NCBI GenBank assembly: GCA_013368445.1
Contig: JAACJO010000005.1
Span: forward strand, 930,001 to 994,000
Direction of reading: 5' to 3'
Length of the DNA stretch: 64,000 nt
Origin: Leucocoprinus leucothites
Lineage: Eukaryota; Basidiomycota; Agaricomycetes; Agaricales; Agaricaceae
The translations under genes were made by a program, and so were the position numbers. Positions 35,834 to 47,537 of this stretch are shown here, piece after piece; position 1 is the stretch's first letter, and each line of letters begins with the position of its first letter. The notes under the pieces were generated by a model. It ran no database searches, was not told the origin of the DNA, and worked only from the letters and a program-made list of their open reading frames with translations.

Positions 35834-36602
35834 GTTTTCAGCGACCAGGGATGATTTCCGTTCCTCCCGGAACTTGCGACTGCTCACTAACACAGTCCGG
35901 AGGCCAAGGTAACCTGCATAGTTTACCAGGTCGTCGGACACATAATCCAAATATTTGTAATGTTCCAAGGACAACGGAAGGCATGCTGGTACTAGTCTCG
36001 TGTTATGTAGTCAAAGTTTTCGTTGGCTTGCATCCAGGGGTATGGGCGATATACTGTGTAAAAAAAATTACAACATCTTTACTGTTTTGCACCGACCTGC
36101 GCAGTATTTCTTCCATACAGGGGCTATCAAACTACAATTTATACTTCCAACCTCAGACCCGGGATCTCTGGCTACGTATGACATATTGGACTATGACCCT
36201 TCCCGTCAGAGAGTCCAATTAAAGAATAAGGGAACAAACGGAAACACACACCGGCTTTACTTGTGATGTTTCACCGCAGGATTGTGACTTGCCTTAGATC
36301 AATATTCCTCCACTACTACAGCTCGCAATTTCGTCTCTAGCGTATGATCGTCTTACCCTCAATTGAGTCTCTAGACTCCGGTTTGAGCATTTTTTTTACT
36401 CATGGGAATTTGTCAGCGAATTGGGACGTGAACATGAACGTGTCAGGTGTACTCGACTATGACAAGCCGAATATCACGCTGCAGATTCACTGGCTAACGA
36501 ACACATTATAAGCCGGGAGTTATCATGCTCATGCGTCCGACCCTCACTCTGCCCCCTCTCACCCAGTTTACGCTCCTCCGGCTTTCTCTCTACTCTCGCA
36601 CC
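35834..36602. other. Spacer between UBLCP1 and Nudix gene
   Basis: About 770 bp. A long plus-strand open frame at 35656-36222 overlaps UBLCP1 and shows no family sequence, so I treat it as chance. TATAAG at 36507-36512 is a plausible TATA element for the Nudix gene. Confidence 0.5.
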
Positions 36603-37824
36603 ATGATCAGTACACTTCGACCGCGAAGAAGAGACAGTCCAGCAATGTCAACATCATCCACATTAGCATCATCCGTGCCTGTTCCACGACCTTCCGCGAG
36701 TTTGGTTGTGATCAACTCACGCAATGAGATCCTGTTGGTACACAGGAACCCGAAAGCTCGCTCATTCGGTGGAATGACAGTGTGTTTACCTCTCAGTTCT
36801 TGATGAGCTAACTAAGGATTTTCTCCAATCGAAAGGTCTTCCCAGGTGGAAATTATGATCAGAAACAAGATTCCTCTCTAGCGATAACCGCAATCAGGGA
36901 GACCTTTGAAGAATCAGGTCTCTTACTTGCCTCTTCTGATGGTGCTTCGTCCGGTTTGTCCCTGGCCGACGCAGAACTAGATGATGCCCGGCATAGCATT
37001 CACCAGCAAAAGCTCTTTTTCCAAGATTTCCTTAAGTCCAATAGCCTGAATGCGGACACGGACGCACTTTTGCCGTTTACGCAGTGGATAACGCCCGTCG
37101 GGCCACCTCGGTACGTTATTTACCTGAAATGATGGGCTCGGTAACTAATTCCACTTTTTGGCTCCAACTCAGTCGGTTTCATACCCAGTTCTTCGTGGCT
37201 TTTTTACCCGCCTCGCCCTCTGCTGGTTTCGTCTCTGGCGCGAAACAAGAGCGTATTCCAAAGCCTGGTCAGCATTTTGAAAATTTAGCATGCATCTTGT
37301 GCTCATTGCCTTTTGTTGGGGACTTATCACAACCAAATACTGTACAGATGGAGGTCAGGAAGTCATCTCGGCGCGGTTCGTTCATCCAAATGAAGCGCTT
37401 TGCGAGTTCCGGGAGGGAAAGATAACCTTTATGCCACCCCAATTTTACATTCTCACAACACTTTGTGACATTCTCAAGGGATCACGGAACACTGATGAAC
37501 AACGGGCCCAAGTAGAGAAGCTATCTCGGGGTGCATTTGGTCGCATGGTGATAAACCCTCGTCCGCGCAAGCCTGAAGGTGACGATCTCATAAAAGGCTA
37601 TTCAATCCTCACCTACGAAGGCGATGAAACTCGCGGAGGTTCGAAAGGGCGCCTGCATCGAGCGAAGCTACGGATGGTAAACGGGGTGAGTTAACCGGTG
37701 TTCCCACTTCCCGAGAGCTGTCTGACCAACATTTCAGGCCATCAAGGAGATCATTCTTCAGCGCAATTTTGATATATTTAGGGACATTGAGTCCCAGCTA
37801 TTTCAGACAACTTCAAAGCTTTGA
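36603..37824 (+). CDS. Nudix hydrolase, NUDT19-like, with peroxisomal PTS1 (SKL)
   Basis: Members of this Nudix branch (NUDT19/NUDT7) hydrolyse CoA and acyl-CoA in peroxisomes. The fold starts SASLVVINSRNEILLVHRNPKARSF, and a 50-nt-class intron precedes the Nudix box FPGGNYDQKQD...AIRETFEESGLLL (about 36840-36930). The box lacks the first canonical Glu, as in NUDT19 relatives, but keeps the RExxEExG core. Later parts include RFHTQFFVAFLPA, EVISARFVHPNEAL (about 37355) and FMPPQFYILTTLCDIL. The protein ends Thr-Thr-Ser-Lys-Leu, a textbook PTS1, at stop 37822-37824. I prefer ATG 36603 (CACC context, about 90 nt after a TATAAG); an in-frame ATG at 36525 would add 26 hydrophobic residues. Confidence 0.85.
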
Positions 37825-38130
37825 TTCAAGAGAAGGAACGATGTTTTATTTCGATTCAGGACGCTAAGCTTGATTGGCTGGGCGATACGGGTGTCAGCAG
37901 CTTAAATACCAGACTTAATATACATTAACCACCAGTTTTATTTCGTTAGAATCATGGTCTATGGCTACATCAGAGATAAGGAGACTAAGGATACAGGTAC
38001 GCAAATATTAAGATAATTTATCAACCCGAAAAATACCCCATAGACAATCAGCGGGGATAGAACCGTAACACTTGTCATGGCGAAGCATGTCAGTATAAGA
38101 GCGTAATGGCTTCCAAAAAGGGAATGTCGT
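37825..38130. other. Convergent spacer between Nudix and carboxylesterase genes
   Basis: About 300 bp with both 3' ends; nothing else seen. Confidence 0.5.
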
Positions 38131-40073
38131 CTAGGCGTTAGCATAAAATTGATAGTCGTATTGGACAGCTTGGCCCCAAAAGCTCGGTGTACATGCGTCA
38201 ACTGGGACGGGACCAGAACCAGAAGCGCCCAACTGAATGGGGCTGACATCGGATGAACCTGCAGCGTTCCAAGCCGGTAGATTAGGGACATTGGGATTGC
38301 CAGTATTGAGGAAAGCATTGTATCGAGCTTGCATCTCGGATACGAGGGCTTTCTGGGGAGGGGAGGGATTAGGAGCGGTTCCAAACTAGTAGAAATGAAG
38401 CAACTTTAGAAACGTTATTGGTGGAAAGTGGATCGCCTACGTACCACAATCTCAATGTCGTCTTGATGGCATACGTTGCCAGGTTGAACGCAATAGGGAA
38501 TTTTATCGTTGCCGGGATATGTTTCACCGACAACATATTCACCTACGTATGCCTTCCCGCCATGGCTAGCCCAATTACGCGCAAAAGTCCAGCTCGAGCA
38601 TCTCCACATGTAGTCGGTTCCAATAGCTTGGAGCTGAACGCGTGCATCTGGTGCCGTGGGATAGAACCTGGAAGAAATGATCGCGTTGGCTCTGTCCGAA
38701 CCGAAAGCAGCGCCCAAGGCGTTGGTAAGGTCGTTCTGGTTGAGAGCATTCGAGTTACCGCCATATATTGTGGGTCCAGCTTCTTGTGCCACTGTAGAAA
38801 TTAAAACTGGCTTGGACACGGAAGGGAAAGGCGTCGTCGAGTCGAGAGAAGTTGTTATGAATGAACCATCCATCACGGGTCGCATTGGTTCAGCCTGACC
38901 GACAACCGGAATCGATTGGTACGCCGTGCCGAAAAGTGCCATCTCACTATCCAGAATGGAGCTGAGGGAAAGCGATTCGAGACAACTTGCGTCTCCTGCG
39001 GTACAAGCAATTATGCCATTGAACAATCCCTGCAGAGATTGTTGGACCGGGGGCGTTAGGAAGCCAAAATTCTATAGTAAATCAAAAGATATCAGCATGC
39101 GGTTGGATTTAAGCGAGAAAAATGACTAGCCATCGGGTCAGATTGGATAATCGCGTAACGGAAAAGAGGGGAAGCCGAAGGCACTGCCAGGAGTGACCGA
39201 ACCAAAGTAGCACCGGAGCTCTGTCCAGCGATAGTGACTTTCCCTGGGCTGCCTCCAAAAGACGGAAGAACTTTCTGTAAAAACTGGAGGGCGTTGACAA
39301 GGTCCTTGACAGCTAAATTTGTTGTTCCATCTGGTGCTAAGAAGCCGAGCTAGAAGTAGACTGTCAGAGAAAGAAGTTCATAAAATGGCCATGAATGGGA
39401 AAACTTACAGCACCGAGACGGTATTGGACCACGGCAACAATGGAGTTCGTAGCAACCGCAAGACTCGAGCCATCTAAGCCGGCAGCGCTGGCGGAGCCCG
39501 AGATGAAAGACCCGCCGTGGATCCTTGAAAAGATTTCAGCCGAGGATATTCTCACAAATAAATTTGGCTTACCACATGAATGTAGGCGCGGAGCTAGAGG
39601 GGGTTACTGAAGGTGGAACATACAAAATCATTGAAAGGCAGTCTTCAGTGTATTCCGACGAGTCAACGAAAGGCTGAGGGCATGCTAGGGGCATTTCCGT
39701 TTCATTGGAAGTGCCAGTCCTGAAAATTAGTACTCAAAGTAAGAAATTAGTTCCATTATACATTTATGAACAACACGTACGGCAGGTTCCAAGAAGAGAC
39801 CAGCGTCGAGGGCTTCCAACGCTCTGAATTGGCATATTTGACTATGAACCGTGTTGCACCACCAGATTCGACTGTTCCTTGCGCAAGGCCAAGGGCCGTC
39901 TTGCGATTGAGGCTACCCTGGTTGCGGCGGGGACAAAGATAGTTCTTGAGGATGGGTACTTGGCAAAAGAGACTGGGAGGTACGTCTGGGATGCGCGGTA
40001 ACTCTGTTGCTGGAGCAGCGAGACCAGATGTGGCAAACAAGGCCAGAGAACCTATAAGGATCGAGGCAATCAT
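38131..40073 (-). CDS. Secreted type-B carboxylesterase/lipase
   Basis: An alpha/beta-hydrolase of the carboxylesterase type-B family acting on esters outside the cell. ATG 40073 starts a signal peptide (MIASILIGSLALFATSGLAAP). Then come GLAQGTVESGG (about 39880), the oxyanion-hole motif IHGGSFISGSAS (about 39510), VVQYRLGAV, and the nucleophile elbow KVTIAGQSSGATLV (about 39230). A region near 38860-38450 contains PVMDGSFI, WRCSSWTFARNWA and the probable catalytic histidine in GNVCHQDDIEIV, followed by FGTAPNPSPP. The C-terminus NPNVPNLPAWN leads to the stop at 38131. Length about 540 residues, complete. A minus-strand TATATAA at 40202-40208 lies about 130 nt upstream of 40073 but only about 10 nt from ATG 40193, favouring 40073. 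Substrate unknown. Confidence 0.9.
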
Positions 40074-40201
40074 GACCGGTCGGGAGGTGAGGTGCACAGA
40101 ACTAGAGGTTGGGTTGACAAGAACCTGTTCGCGAGCGCGGACTGTTTGCTGCACCAGAAAGTTGACCGGTGACGCAACGGCAAAGGAAAGCAATTACTGG
40201 G

Positions 40202-40208
40202 TTATATA
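40202..40208 (-). promoter_or_regulatory. Putative TATA box of the carboxylesterase gene
   Basis: Minus-strand TATATAA; its position decides against the upstream ATG at 40193 as the translation start. Confidence 0.45.
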
Positions 40209-40980
40209 TGACGGTCGGGGCTGCACAAAGATTGCGATGATGCGAGCCAGGCACCTGAGTTGGAAAGGGAGAAAACAGTAGAAAGCAGGGATCTGAGGAC
40301 AAGCATGAGGTACGCATCATACATCCTGATAAAAAGGAACAAAGGTCGCTAATACAAGGCGCTCAGGAACGATCGCGTCGACCTTTGCGCGCTTGTGAGC
40401 TGAATCTTTGTTCCTAATTTGGGTATGTTTCTACTCTTTCCGGCTATGTGCTGCAAGTTCGCACAAGAGGCAGACTAAGCGCTCACTCGTGTAGGTGCTC
40501 CACATGTCTGCTATTATATCCGACCAGTATGCATCAGATGTACCTCACAATTCGATTAAAAGATCACCTACGATGGCCTATTCACTTTGAGTAGCCCTGA
40601 ACTCCTCACCACCGTCCAAGACCTTATGGTCTAAGCTAGCAGTGCTAAGCCTGACAGTAGAAATTTCTCCGCCCCTCATATTTGTAATCCATACACCGTC
40701 TGCGTGGTCGCATTTTCTACTTTGACCTCGACCTTCCACGGTGGTGAGAAAAGACCTGTGATGATCTTGACATCCGTATGGCGGACGTTATTATGAGTAT
40801 TTCCGATGGTATTGTGTACCTCGGCCTGACTTCTTCTGGGTTCACAGGCACGGAAATAATTATTCCAGCACAAGGGCCGTCAAGTAATGCGACAATACAT
40901 CTGTGGCTTTCCACCCAGGAACCAATGTCTCTGACATGTCTTCTACTGAGTTCCGCCATCAAATCATTGATTAGTGTGTG

Positions 40981-41012
40981 TACTGACATTTCTCGGGTTG
41001 AAAATGTCAGTA
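40981..41012. repeat. Perfect 11-bp inverted repeat with 10-nt loop
   Basis: TACTGACATTT (40981-40991) and AAATGTCAGTA (41002-41012) are exact reverse complements around a 10-nt loop. The site lies inside the unassigned open region between two divergent genes. Confidence 0.6.
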
Positions 41013-41630
41013 TGAAAGATCATCGATCGGAGTTGGACAGACTAGTCAGCGAAGATGATTATAAGGTCAAAATTTTTCCGAAAGCTGACCATGTGAGCCA
41101 TTTCCCCAGCACCTCGGAAACAGATTTTTTAGGTCAATGGGGATCAGGCTAGAGCATAGTCTGAGTCGTGGGCGCCCGAAAATAACCAATGAGCTGCGGA
41201 CAATGTACATAAGCGCGCTATGTATGTACCAGGCACCAACTCGACGTGACTCTCGATGATCAGTGGCTCTTGTTGTAAGTAAGGAAAGTTACATTGGCAA
41301 GCTTGCCGGTTTCTCCACGTTATCCCCGAAAGATCCGACGAGTGAGTACGGAAACTGGTAATTCACAAGTCGGGCCTGGAGGTATATCGGTCGTGGGGAA
41401 AGAACAACCCTTTGCGAGCTCATTATATAATACTTGGACGGTGTGCTGTTTCAGAGACGAGGTCCAAAGCCAACGGAAAGCCAAGGGGTAACTGTGATAT
41501 TTGCTTTGGATGCTGTTCACAAACAAATGTATGGGCGTCAGCTAGGCCAATGGCGGACAGAAGGTTGGACACATGACCACGCAAGCCGAGGGCTATCTTC
41601 GACTGAAGTGCAGACACGCAACTTGCACCC

Positions 41631-44368
41631 ATGAATACGGACACTGTCAAAATGTAAGAAAAAAGTCTTGTTGAATGACAACTCATTGAGGCGCTACGTG
41701 CCAGACTTACCGTTGGATCTGCAGTCGGCTCCATACAAGATCTCCTGGCTAAAATCAAGGCCATTGACGCAAAACACGGAAAATTTGATCTTGTATTGTG
41801 CATTGGGGACTTTTTCGGTCCAACAAGGGAAGAAGTAGAGGGTGGGGACGACAACAACGACGAGGTCTCCATGTTACTTAGCGGAAAGATGGAAGGTATG
41901 TACTGCAGTCTACGTGTCTGCCAGGGCCCTTGCTGTATTGGTTATGCACACAGTGGCAGTAGAATGCTACATAATGCAAGGGGCATATCCGTTGCCACAG
42001 CAAGTAATTCAGAAGTTCGCCAAAACTGGGGGAGAGCTCTGCAAGAATGTTTTCCTCCTAGGTAAACTTCATCCAGATCATTCATCTTTCAGCTATTCAT
42101 TGACTCCCACCAAGGAAAATCTGGTTTGATTACCACCGCGAACGGATTGCGGATTGCATGCTTGGGAGGGATCTATGACGCAGATGTTTACACCTCGGCT
42201 GATGCACCCCCGGTATGTGAATAACCCACCACATGCATTCTTGGTCTTATTCAACCCTTCGCATAGGGTTTTGTCTCTCCGTATTTTTCATCGCACACAA
42301 AGGAACGCCTGCTCGCGAATACCCTTTCTACAACTTCCACCAACAAAAACTATCAGTCACTTGCCGCAATACAGTCGACATCAACGTCCACTCAAGGGAT
42401 CGATATTCTGTTGAGCAACACATGGCCATCGCTCATTACAGCCCATTCGAGCTGTCCAGTGCCCCAAAATCAACTCACGACCCTCTTAGCTCAACCTCTT
42501 GATGATATTATAAGGCGTACCCAGCCACGATATCATTTTGCCATGGGCGGTGGGGGGACTCCAACCTTCTGGGAACGCGAACCTTTTGCATGGGAGGGAG
42601 GCGACGGACGAGTAACACGCTTTGTGTCCCTTGGGGCATTTGGTGGTGCCCCGCCAGCTGGAAAGAAACAAAGAGTGCGTATTGAGCCGCGATGCAAGTA
42701 CTGGCGTGTTGATCTATACATATTGTTCCAGTGGTTCTATGCTTTCAGCATATCGTCGAAACCGGCAGCGAACTCGGCTCGCCCGTCAAACGTGACAGCA
42801 AATCCTTTCCTAGAGCCTGTTGCAAGGGGTCCTAAGCGCTCGTTTGGGACCTCTGAAGGAGATAACTTTATCTTTGGGAATGTTCAACAACCCGTAAAAC
42901 GGGTTCGAGTAGGTAAGTTATGAACCGAGTTGGAGGAAAATGAACCATTGACACTTGGCAGCCCAAGGGGAACCTGGAAAGCCACCTCCAGGTTACAAAT
43001 GTCGTCGTTGCGAGTCAACAGAGGTAGTGATATTCATCCATTCTTTGGCGATCTGGCTGTTCTCATCTTACTGGTAGCACTTCATTAATGATTGTCCTGA
43101 GCGCGCGAAACCCCCTGAGGGCTATGTGTGTAAATTGTGCAACGAGGTATGGCTCTGTCTTTACGCATGAGCGCTGTAGCCCGTTTTGATTTAAATGTAG
43201 CCAGGTCACTTCGTTCGTGATTGTCCTACTAGAGACGCTGTTGGAGACACAGGTGGCCGTAAACCGAAGCCCGGGTATGTGTGCAGAGCATGCGGTAGTG
43301 AAGAACATTACATCGAAGACTGTCTGGCCGTAAGACAGCCTTCAGGAGGAGAGAAACGATCAGGTCGTCGAGGGCCACCCAAGGAGATTGCGCGTAGGTG
43401 ATCCGATTCTCAGTTGTTGATGTTGTTAGTTCTGACGCAATCATTTTTGTTTGATTATTAGCCGATGAATGTTGGTTTTGCCTGTCAAATCCTAACCTAG
43501 CGTAAGTGCCATCTCCGCTCGAAACGTTGGACTGCCCACCGCAGTCCGGATTTCCTCTAGAGGCGGAGATACTGACTGAAACCCTAGGAAGCACCTAATT
43601 GTGTCAATCGGATCGGAAGTCTACGTGACTCTACCCAAGGGCCAAATCATTCCGACCCAGTCAGCGGCTGATCATGTCGATGTTCCCGGCGGTGGCCATG
43701 TTCTGATCGTGCCCATTACGCACTATCCCACGTTCACAGTCATCCCTCCAGATTTAGCACCTCCAATTATAGAGGAGACCGATAAGTAAGTCAATCAATC
43801 ACCCCTTAGGGAAAAAAAAACGCCATAGCTTATTCCGGATAACGCCACTAGATACAAGTCAGCGCTGCGAGCATTTTTCGCGAAGCATGGTTGTAGCATT
43901 GTTCTATTTGAAGTTGGACGCCTCAGTGCCAAGGGCGGCCATGCACATGTGCAAGCTGTGCCGATCCCACGGAAATTGGAGGATCAAGTTGAGAGCACTT
44001 TCATACTCGAGGGGAGAAACTCGGGTATAGATTTTGAGGCGGATCCTGAGGAAGCGATGAACCTTTGCGCCAGTGGGAGGGGCGGCTACTTCAAAGTCGA
44101 CTTACCTGACGGCAGGAAGATGGTTCATCTCATCAGAGACCATGCTCCTTTCAATCTACAGTTTGGGCGGTGAGTAGTTTGCCTCGCTTAGAGGGCGTTT
44201 CACTCATTTGCTGATACGTTTTGTTCTCTGATTAGACAGGTACTTGTCTCGCTCCTGGGCGTTCAAAATCGGATAGATTGGAAGGCGTGTATGCTGTCTG
44301 AGGAGGAGGATCGAGCTGATGCACAGGCTTTCAAAGCTGCTTTTGCACCATTTGACCCGAGTTTGTAA
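41631..44368 (+). CDS. CWF19-like (CWF19L1/Drn1-type) protein with three CCHC zinc knuckles
   Basis: CWF19-like proteins work with the lariat-debranching enzyme and late spliceosomes. The start exon (MNTDTVKI) joins LTVGSAVGSIQDLLAKI, then KFDLVLCIGDFFG (about 41790), a metallophosphatase-like N-domain that continues through GLITTANGLRIACLGGIYD (about 42150). FAMGGGGTPTFWEREPF (about 42550) precedes a linker. Three C-x2-C-x4-H-x4-C knuckles follow near 43000-43330: CRRC...C, CKLC...C and CRAC...C. The first two are each cut by an intron. The CwfJ domain 1 then gives CWFCLSNPNLA, the HIT-like motif GGHAHVQ (about 43930), and domain 2 ends at FAPFDPSL, stop 44366-44368. About 730 residues. Knuckles are not part of the classical CWF19L1 layout. 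The gene is convergent with the aminotransferase, 87 bp apart. Confidence 0.88.
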
Positions 44369-44455
44369 TTCATTTCCGATGATACATGATAGCTTGTACA
44401 TAGCAGACATTCATACTGTTGAAACCACAGCGATTGGCCCTTACTTAATCGGGGC

Positions 44456-46748
44456 TCAAACGGATACAGGCCCGTCGACCGGACTCTCTAAACTCGGCTT
44501 GTAGCTGTGGCCAAATACCTGCATACCAGACTTCCTAGCCTTCTTCAGGACATTTGCAATCGCATCAATTCCTTTGCAAGCGCATTAAGGGAGTTACTGA
44601 TAAGAGTGAGCAGCACAAGCGTACCTCTATCCAAAACATCAAGTGATGGGCCGAATGAGAGGCGGACAAAGTGATGACAAGGCGAATTGAAGAGGTTCCT
44701 ACGGTGCGAAGGATTAATATCGAAGAAGATGCCTGGAATCACGATGGTCTGCTCTTTGAGAAGTTCTTCAAAGAATGTCTGTAGCTCAGCATTAGGAAGG
44801 GTTTTTCTGCAAACTGAGTTCGGAATAGCTTACAAGACCATTGTTCAGAGGAGGTGGGAGCTTCTCAAGGTTAAGCCAGATGTAGAAAGTACTAGTGGGC
44901 GGGCAATCGACATCCAGATGAAGTTCGTGCAGACGAGCAAGGACGTGATCGCGCTTCATCTTGAAGTGTTTCTGGAGAGCCACCTTCTCCGTTGCAACAT
45001 GTGCAGGGTCAAGAAGGGGAATAGCTGCCAATTGCATCCTAGATTTGCATTTTCAGAGGTGTATTGGGTAGATATGTTATGAAGCTCACGGGTGGTTTGC
45101 TCCTCCGTCGAGGAATGATCCGGATTGAGAGAGGGCCGTGACCAAGTTCTTGGGCCCTACTACCCAGCAAACTCGCCAACCGGGAAGCCTCCAGTTCTAG
45201 GCGTTGTTCGTATCATACAAAATCATGCAGAAGGATAGTTATAATGTACCTTTGTGAGTCCGTCAATGATAATGATAGAGTCCTAGAGCCAAGTGAGATT
45301 GAGGCAACGTTATGGAGATGCTCACACTCATTACCTGGTCAACGTCCTCAACATATTTCGCTCCCGAGATCGACTTGCCAAAATCATCGCTTCGGTCGGG
45401 ATAGATGTACCAGGAGTAGAACTGTAACACAGTTAGGGTATCATGAAAGGATGTCTGATAAGAGCCTTACCTCGTCGAGAATGATAGTAGTACCTTCCCT
45501 TCCAAGACCAACCAATTCTTTCAGGTCACGCCCTCTAAATCATATTGGTGAATGGGCCTGCTTGGTTTAACAGTGTTGCTTACCTGATGACCTGAATGAA
45601 CATGTTCGATTAATCGACGCCCTGGCTACAATGGACTAAACATACCTGTCCAGTCGGGTTTCGGGGATTTGAAGCAAGGACGACTTGTAGACCCTGAGTA
45701 TGGACATCTCGCTAGTGAGGATGGTCAGAATAATAGCTCTGAAATCGATTGGTAAGGGTAGATTACTTTGGTCTGCTCAATATCCAACCGATACTTATTC
45801 TGATGATAATAGCTTAAGAGAAGACAGAGTACTCGACGAAGACATTCATACCTTCGGATCAAGACTGGAATGATACCAACGTTAGCAACATTTTGCGGTG
45901 TACCGAGAGGCAGTTGGCACTCACGCGGTTGGAACAGGTACGAGGCGACGGAACGCGCTCAAGACCTGATCATAGGCAGTATAATCAGGTACTTGATAAC
46001 TCTAGTGCCTAGGTCAGACACAGTCAGAAGGGATCTGTCAAACCTTTACCCACCGTATAGACATCGCCGATGACTGCAGCGACTCTTGAGAGACCAGACC
46101 GGCCACCAGGGACAATGCAGACGTTCTCAAACGTATACTGGCTTTCTTTTCCTTGACGATAGGTGTGATTGTACAAGTTTGCTACAGCTTCCCGAAGAGC
46201 TAGAAGCAAGGCACGATATGTTTAGAAACACCGTGATAGCAATCACGATTTTAAATATACCTTTGACGCCGACTGTGGGAGCGTATTCAAGAGTGTCCAA
46301 AGGCATTGGGATAGAATTCGGACGCTCCGGAGCGCCAGGAATGGGCCCAACCTCAGGTGCACCTTGTCCCAGATTGGACCATTCATGGGAGGAGGAGTAG
46401 CTAAAGCCATTAGCCATCGCCCGGTCCGAGCAATAGATGACACCAGTGCTTCCAGGATGTTCTATTCCTGGGACGGTCTCTTCCTCCTGGGGAGGTGTCA
46501 GACGCGAAAAACAATATCGATGGCGCAGGGACTTACTGGATTGACTAGTTGAGGGAGACCTTTGGGCTGGTGACCAGGTGCTTGGCGAAATATCTGGAGC
46601 ACGGGATGAGGTGAATCAAGGGGGCAAAGGTTAATGAACACACTTGATGAGCTTCGGACTCCTTCTCGTGCTTGTGGTGCTTCATAACATCGCGGACCTG
46701 ATCCCAGAGATCAGAAACGGATCGAACACGGGGAAGGTGGAAATGCAT
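44456..46748 (-). CDS. PLP-dependent class I/II aminotransferase
   Basis: A fold-type I aminotransferase; the substrate cannot be fixed from sequence. The first exon from ATG 46748 (MHFHLPRVRSVSDLWDQVRD) joins IFRQAPGHQPKGLP and then EEETVPGIEHPGS. The core has WSNLGQGAPEVGPIPGAP (about 46370), VKALREAVANLYNHTYRQG, FENVCIVPGGRSGLSRV (about 46100), DEFYS..YIYPDRSDDFGKSISGAKYV (about 45370). The probable PLP lysine is in DGLTKNWRLPGWRVCWVVGPK, spread over exons near 45220-45130. The C-terminus includes STFYIWLNLEKLP (about 44870), VRLSFGPSLDVLDRG and YKPSLESPV. The stop is at 44456. Length about 500 residues. A 56-codon upstream open frame (ATG 46878) overlaps the start. Confidence 0.85.
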
Positions 46749-47537
46749 GCAGACGACGAAGGGGACGCACGATATCGGCGAAACTTCGAGAAGGAGTACT
46801 TATACCAGAGCCTGGCTGGGGAGTCCTGAGACGAGGTGTGTCAAAGCCGGTTCCTAGCGTACTGTGTTCGTGCGGCATCGGAGGGGCAAAGGGTTAGATA
46901 ATGAACTGGCAGTGTTCGAAAGACAAGGTTGCAGGAGGGTGCGTGGGCTTGAGGTTGCAGACTTGCAGCAGATATGAGCCCCAATCTCGTCTGACAAAAA
47001 TAGATCCTGCCCCAACACACTGGTGACCAATCTCCCTTCCTCGGCGTACTTTCCTGCGCCGGGTCCATCTGTCACATAAAATCTATGGATTCAACCCCAC
47101 CCAACGTTAGGGCGGCCAAAATGTGTTTGAGCTAAAGAGGCTCGTCCGTGTAAAGCAGAAATGGCAATGCCGCATTACCGCTCGTCTTATGACCTCATTG
47201 ATGTCGGTCATGTGCGTTTCGGGCCTTTTGCCGCAGACACTCAACCGACTCAGCCAATCGCAGGACTACTATGACCTATCATATCTTGCAGAACGAGCAG
47301 CGGACGCGTCTTCCTAAGCTTCCAAAATGCTATCTACATCGCCCATTTGGTTCGTGGGCGGAATGGTTATCATATTAGTCAAAAGCACGGCAGCCGGGTA
47401 TCGGCGCTCGTTGGCAATTCGGATCTTGCTGACCTTCCACAGGACTTCGCCATTTAAAAGTCCCCGAATGCCCAACTACTTGCTTTTCAACCTCCCGCCC
47501 TCTTTCATTTTGTGTCCCGTTCTTAACTTTCGCTAAC
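46749..47537. promoter_or_regulatory. Divergent spacer between aminotransferase and arginase
   Basis: About 790 bp serving both genes. It contains the CSL4-like fragment near 47000, an upstream open frame for the aminotransferase and one ACGCGT near 47308. Confidence 0.4.
46980..47075 (-). pseudogene. Possible orphan fragment resembling the N-domain of exosome subunit CSL4
   Basis: After an acceptor-like GTGACAG the minus strand reads DGPGAGKYAEEGRLVTSVLG. This matches the G-x-G-x-Y-x3-G-x-hydrophobic-x-(A/S)-S-x2-G pattern of CSL4-type exosome caps. No S1 domain or remaining CSL4 exons follow; the next gene is an aminotransferase. It could be a relic, an unrelated 5' exon or coincidence. 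Confidence 0.2.

Larger units (their letters stand above)
40074..41630. other. 1.56-kb divergent spacer, one unassigned open region
   Basis: Lies between the divergent carboxylesterase and CWF19 genes. Around 40676-41152 both strands are open: a 124-residue plus-strand frame (40778-41152) and two overlapping minus-strand frames. I recognise neither, and there is no clear intron structure. A perfect 11-bp hairpin stem is at 40981-41012. Confidence 0.4.

Noticed and set aside
35656..36222. 188-codon plus-strand frame after UBLCP1
   Set aside because: Its first part is the penultimate UBLCP1 exon read through an intron; the rest has no recognisable content and UBLCP1 ends at 35833.
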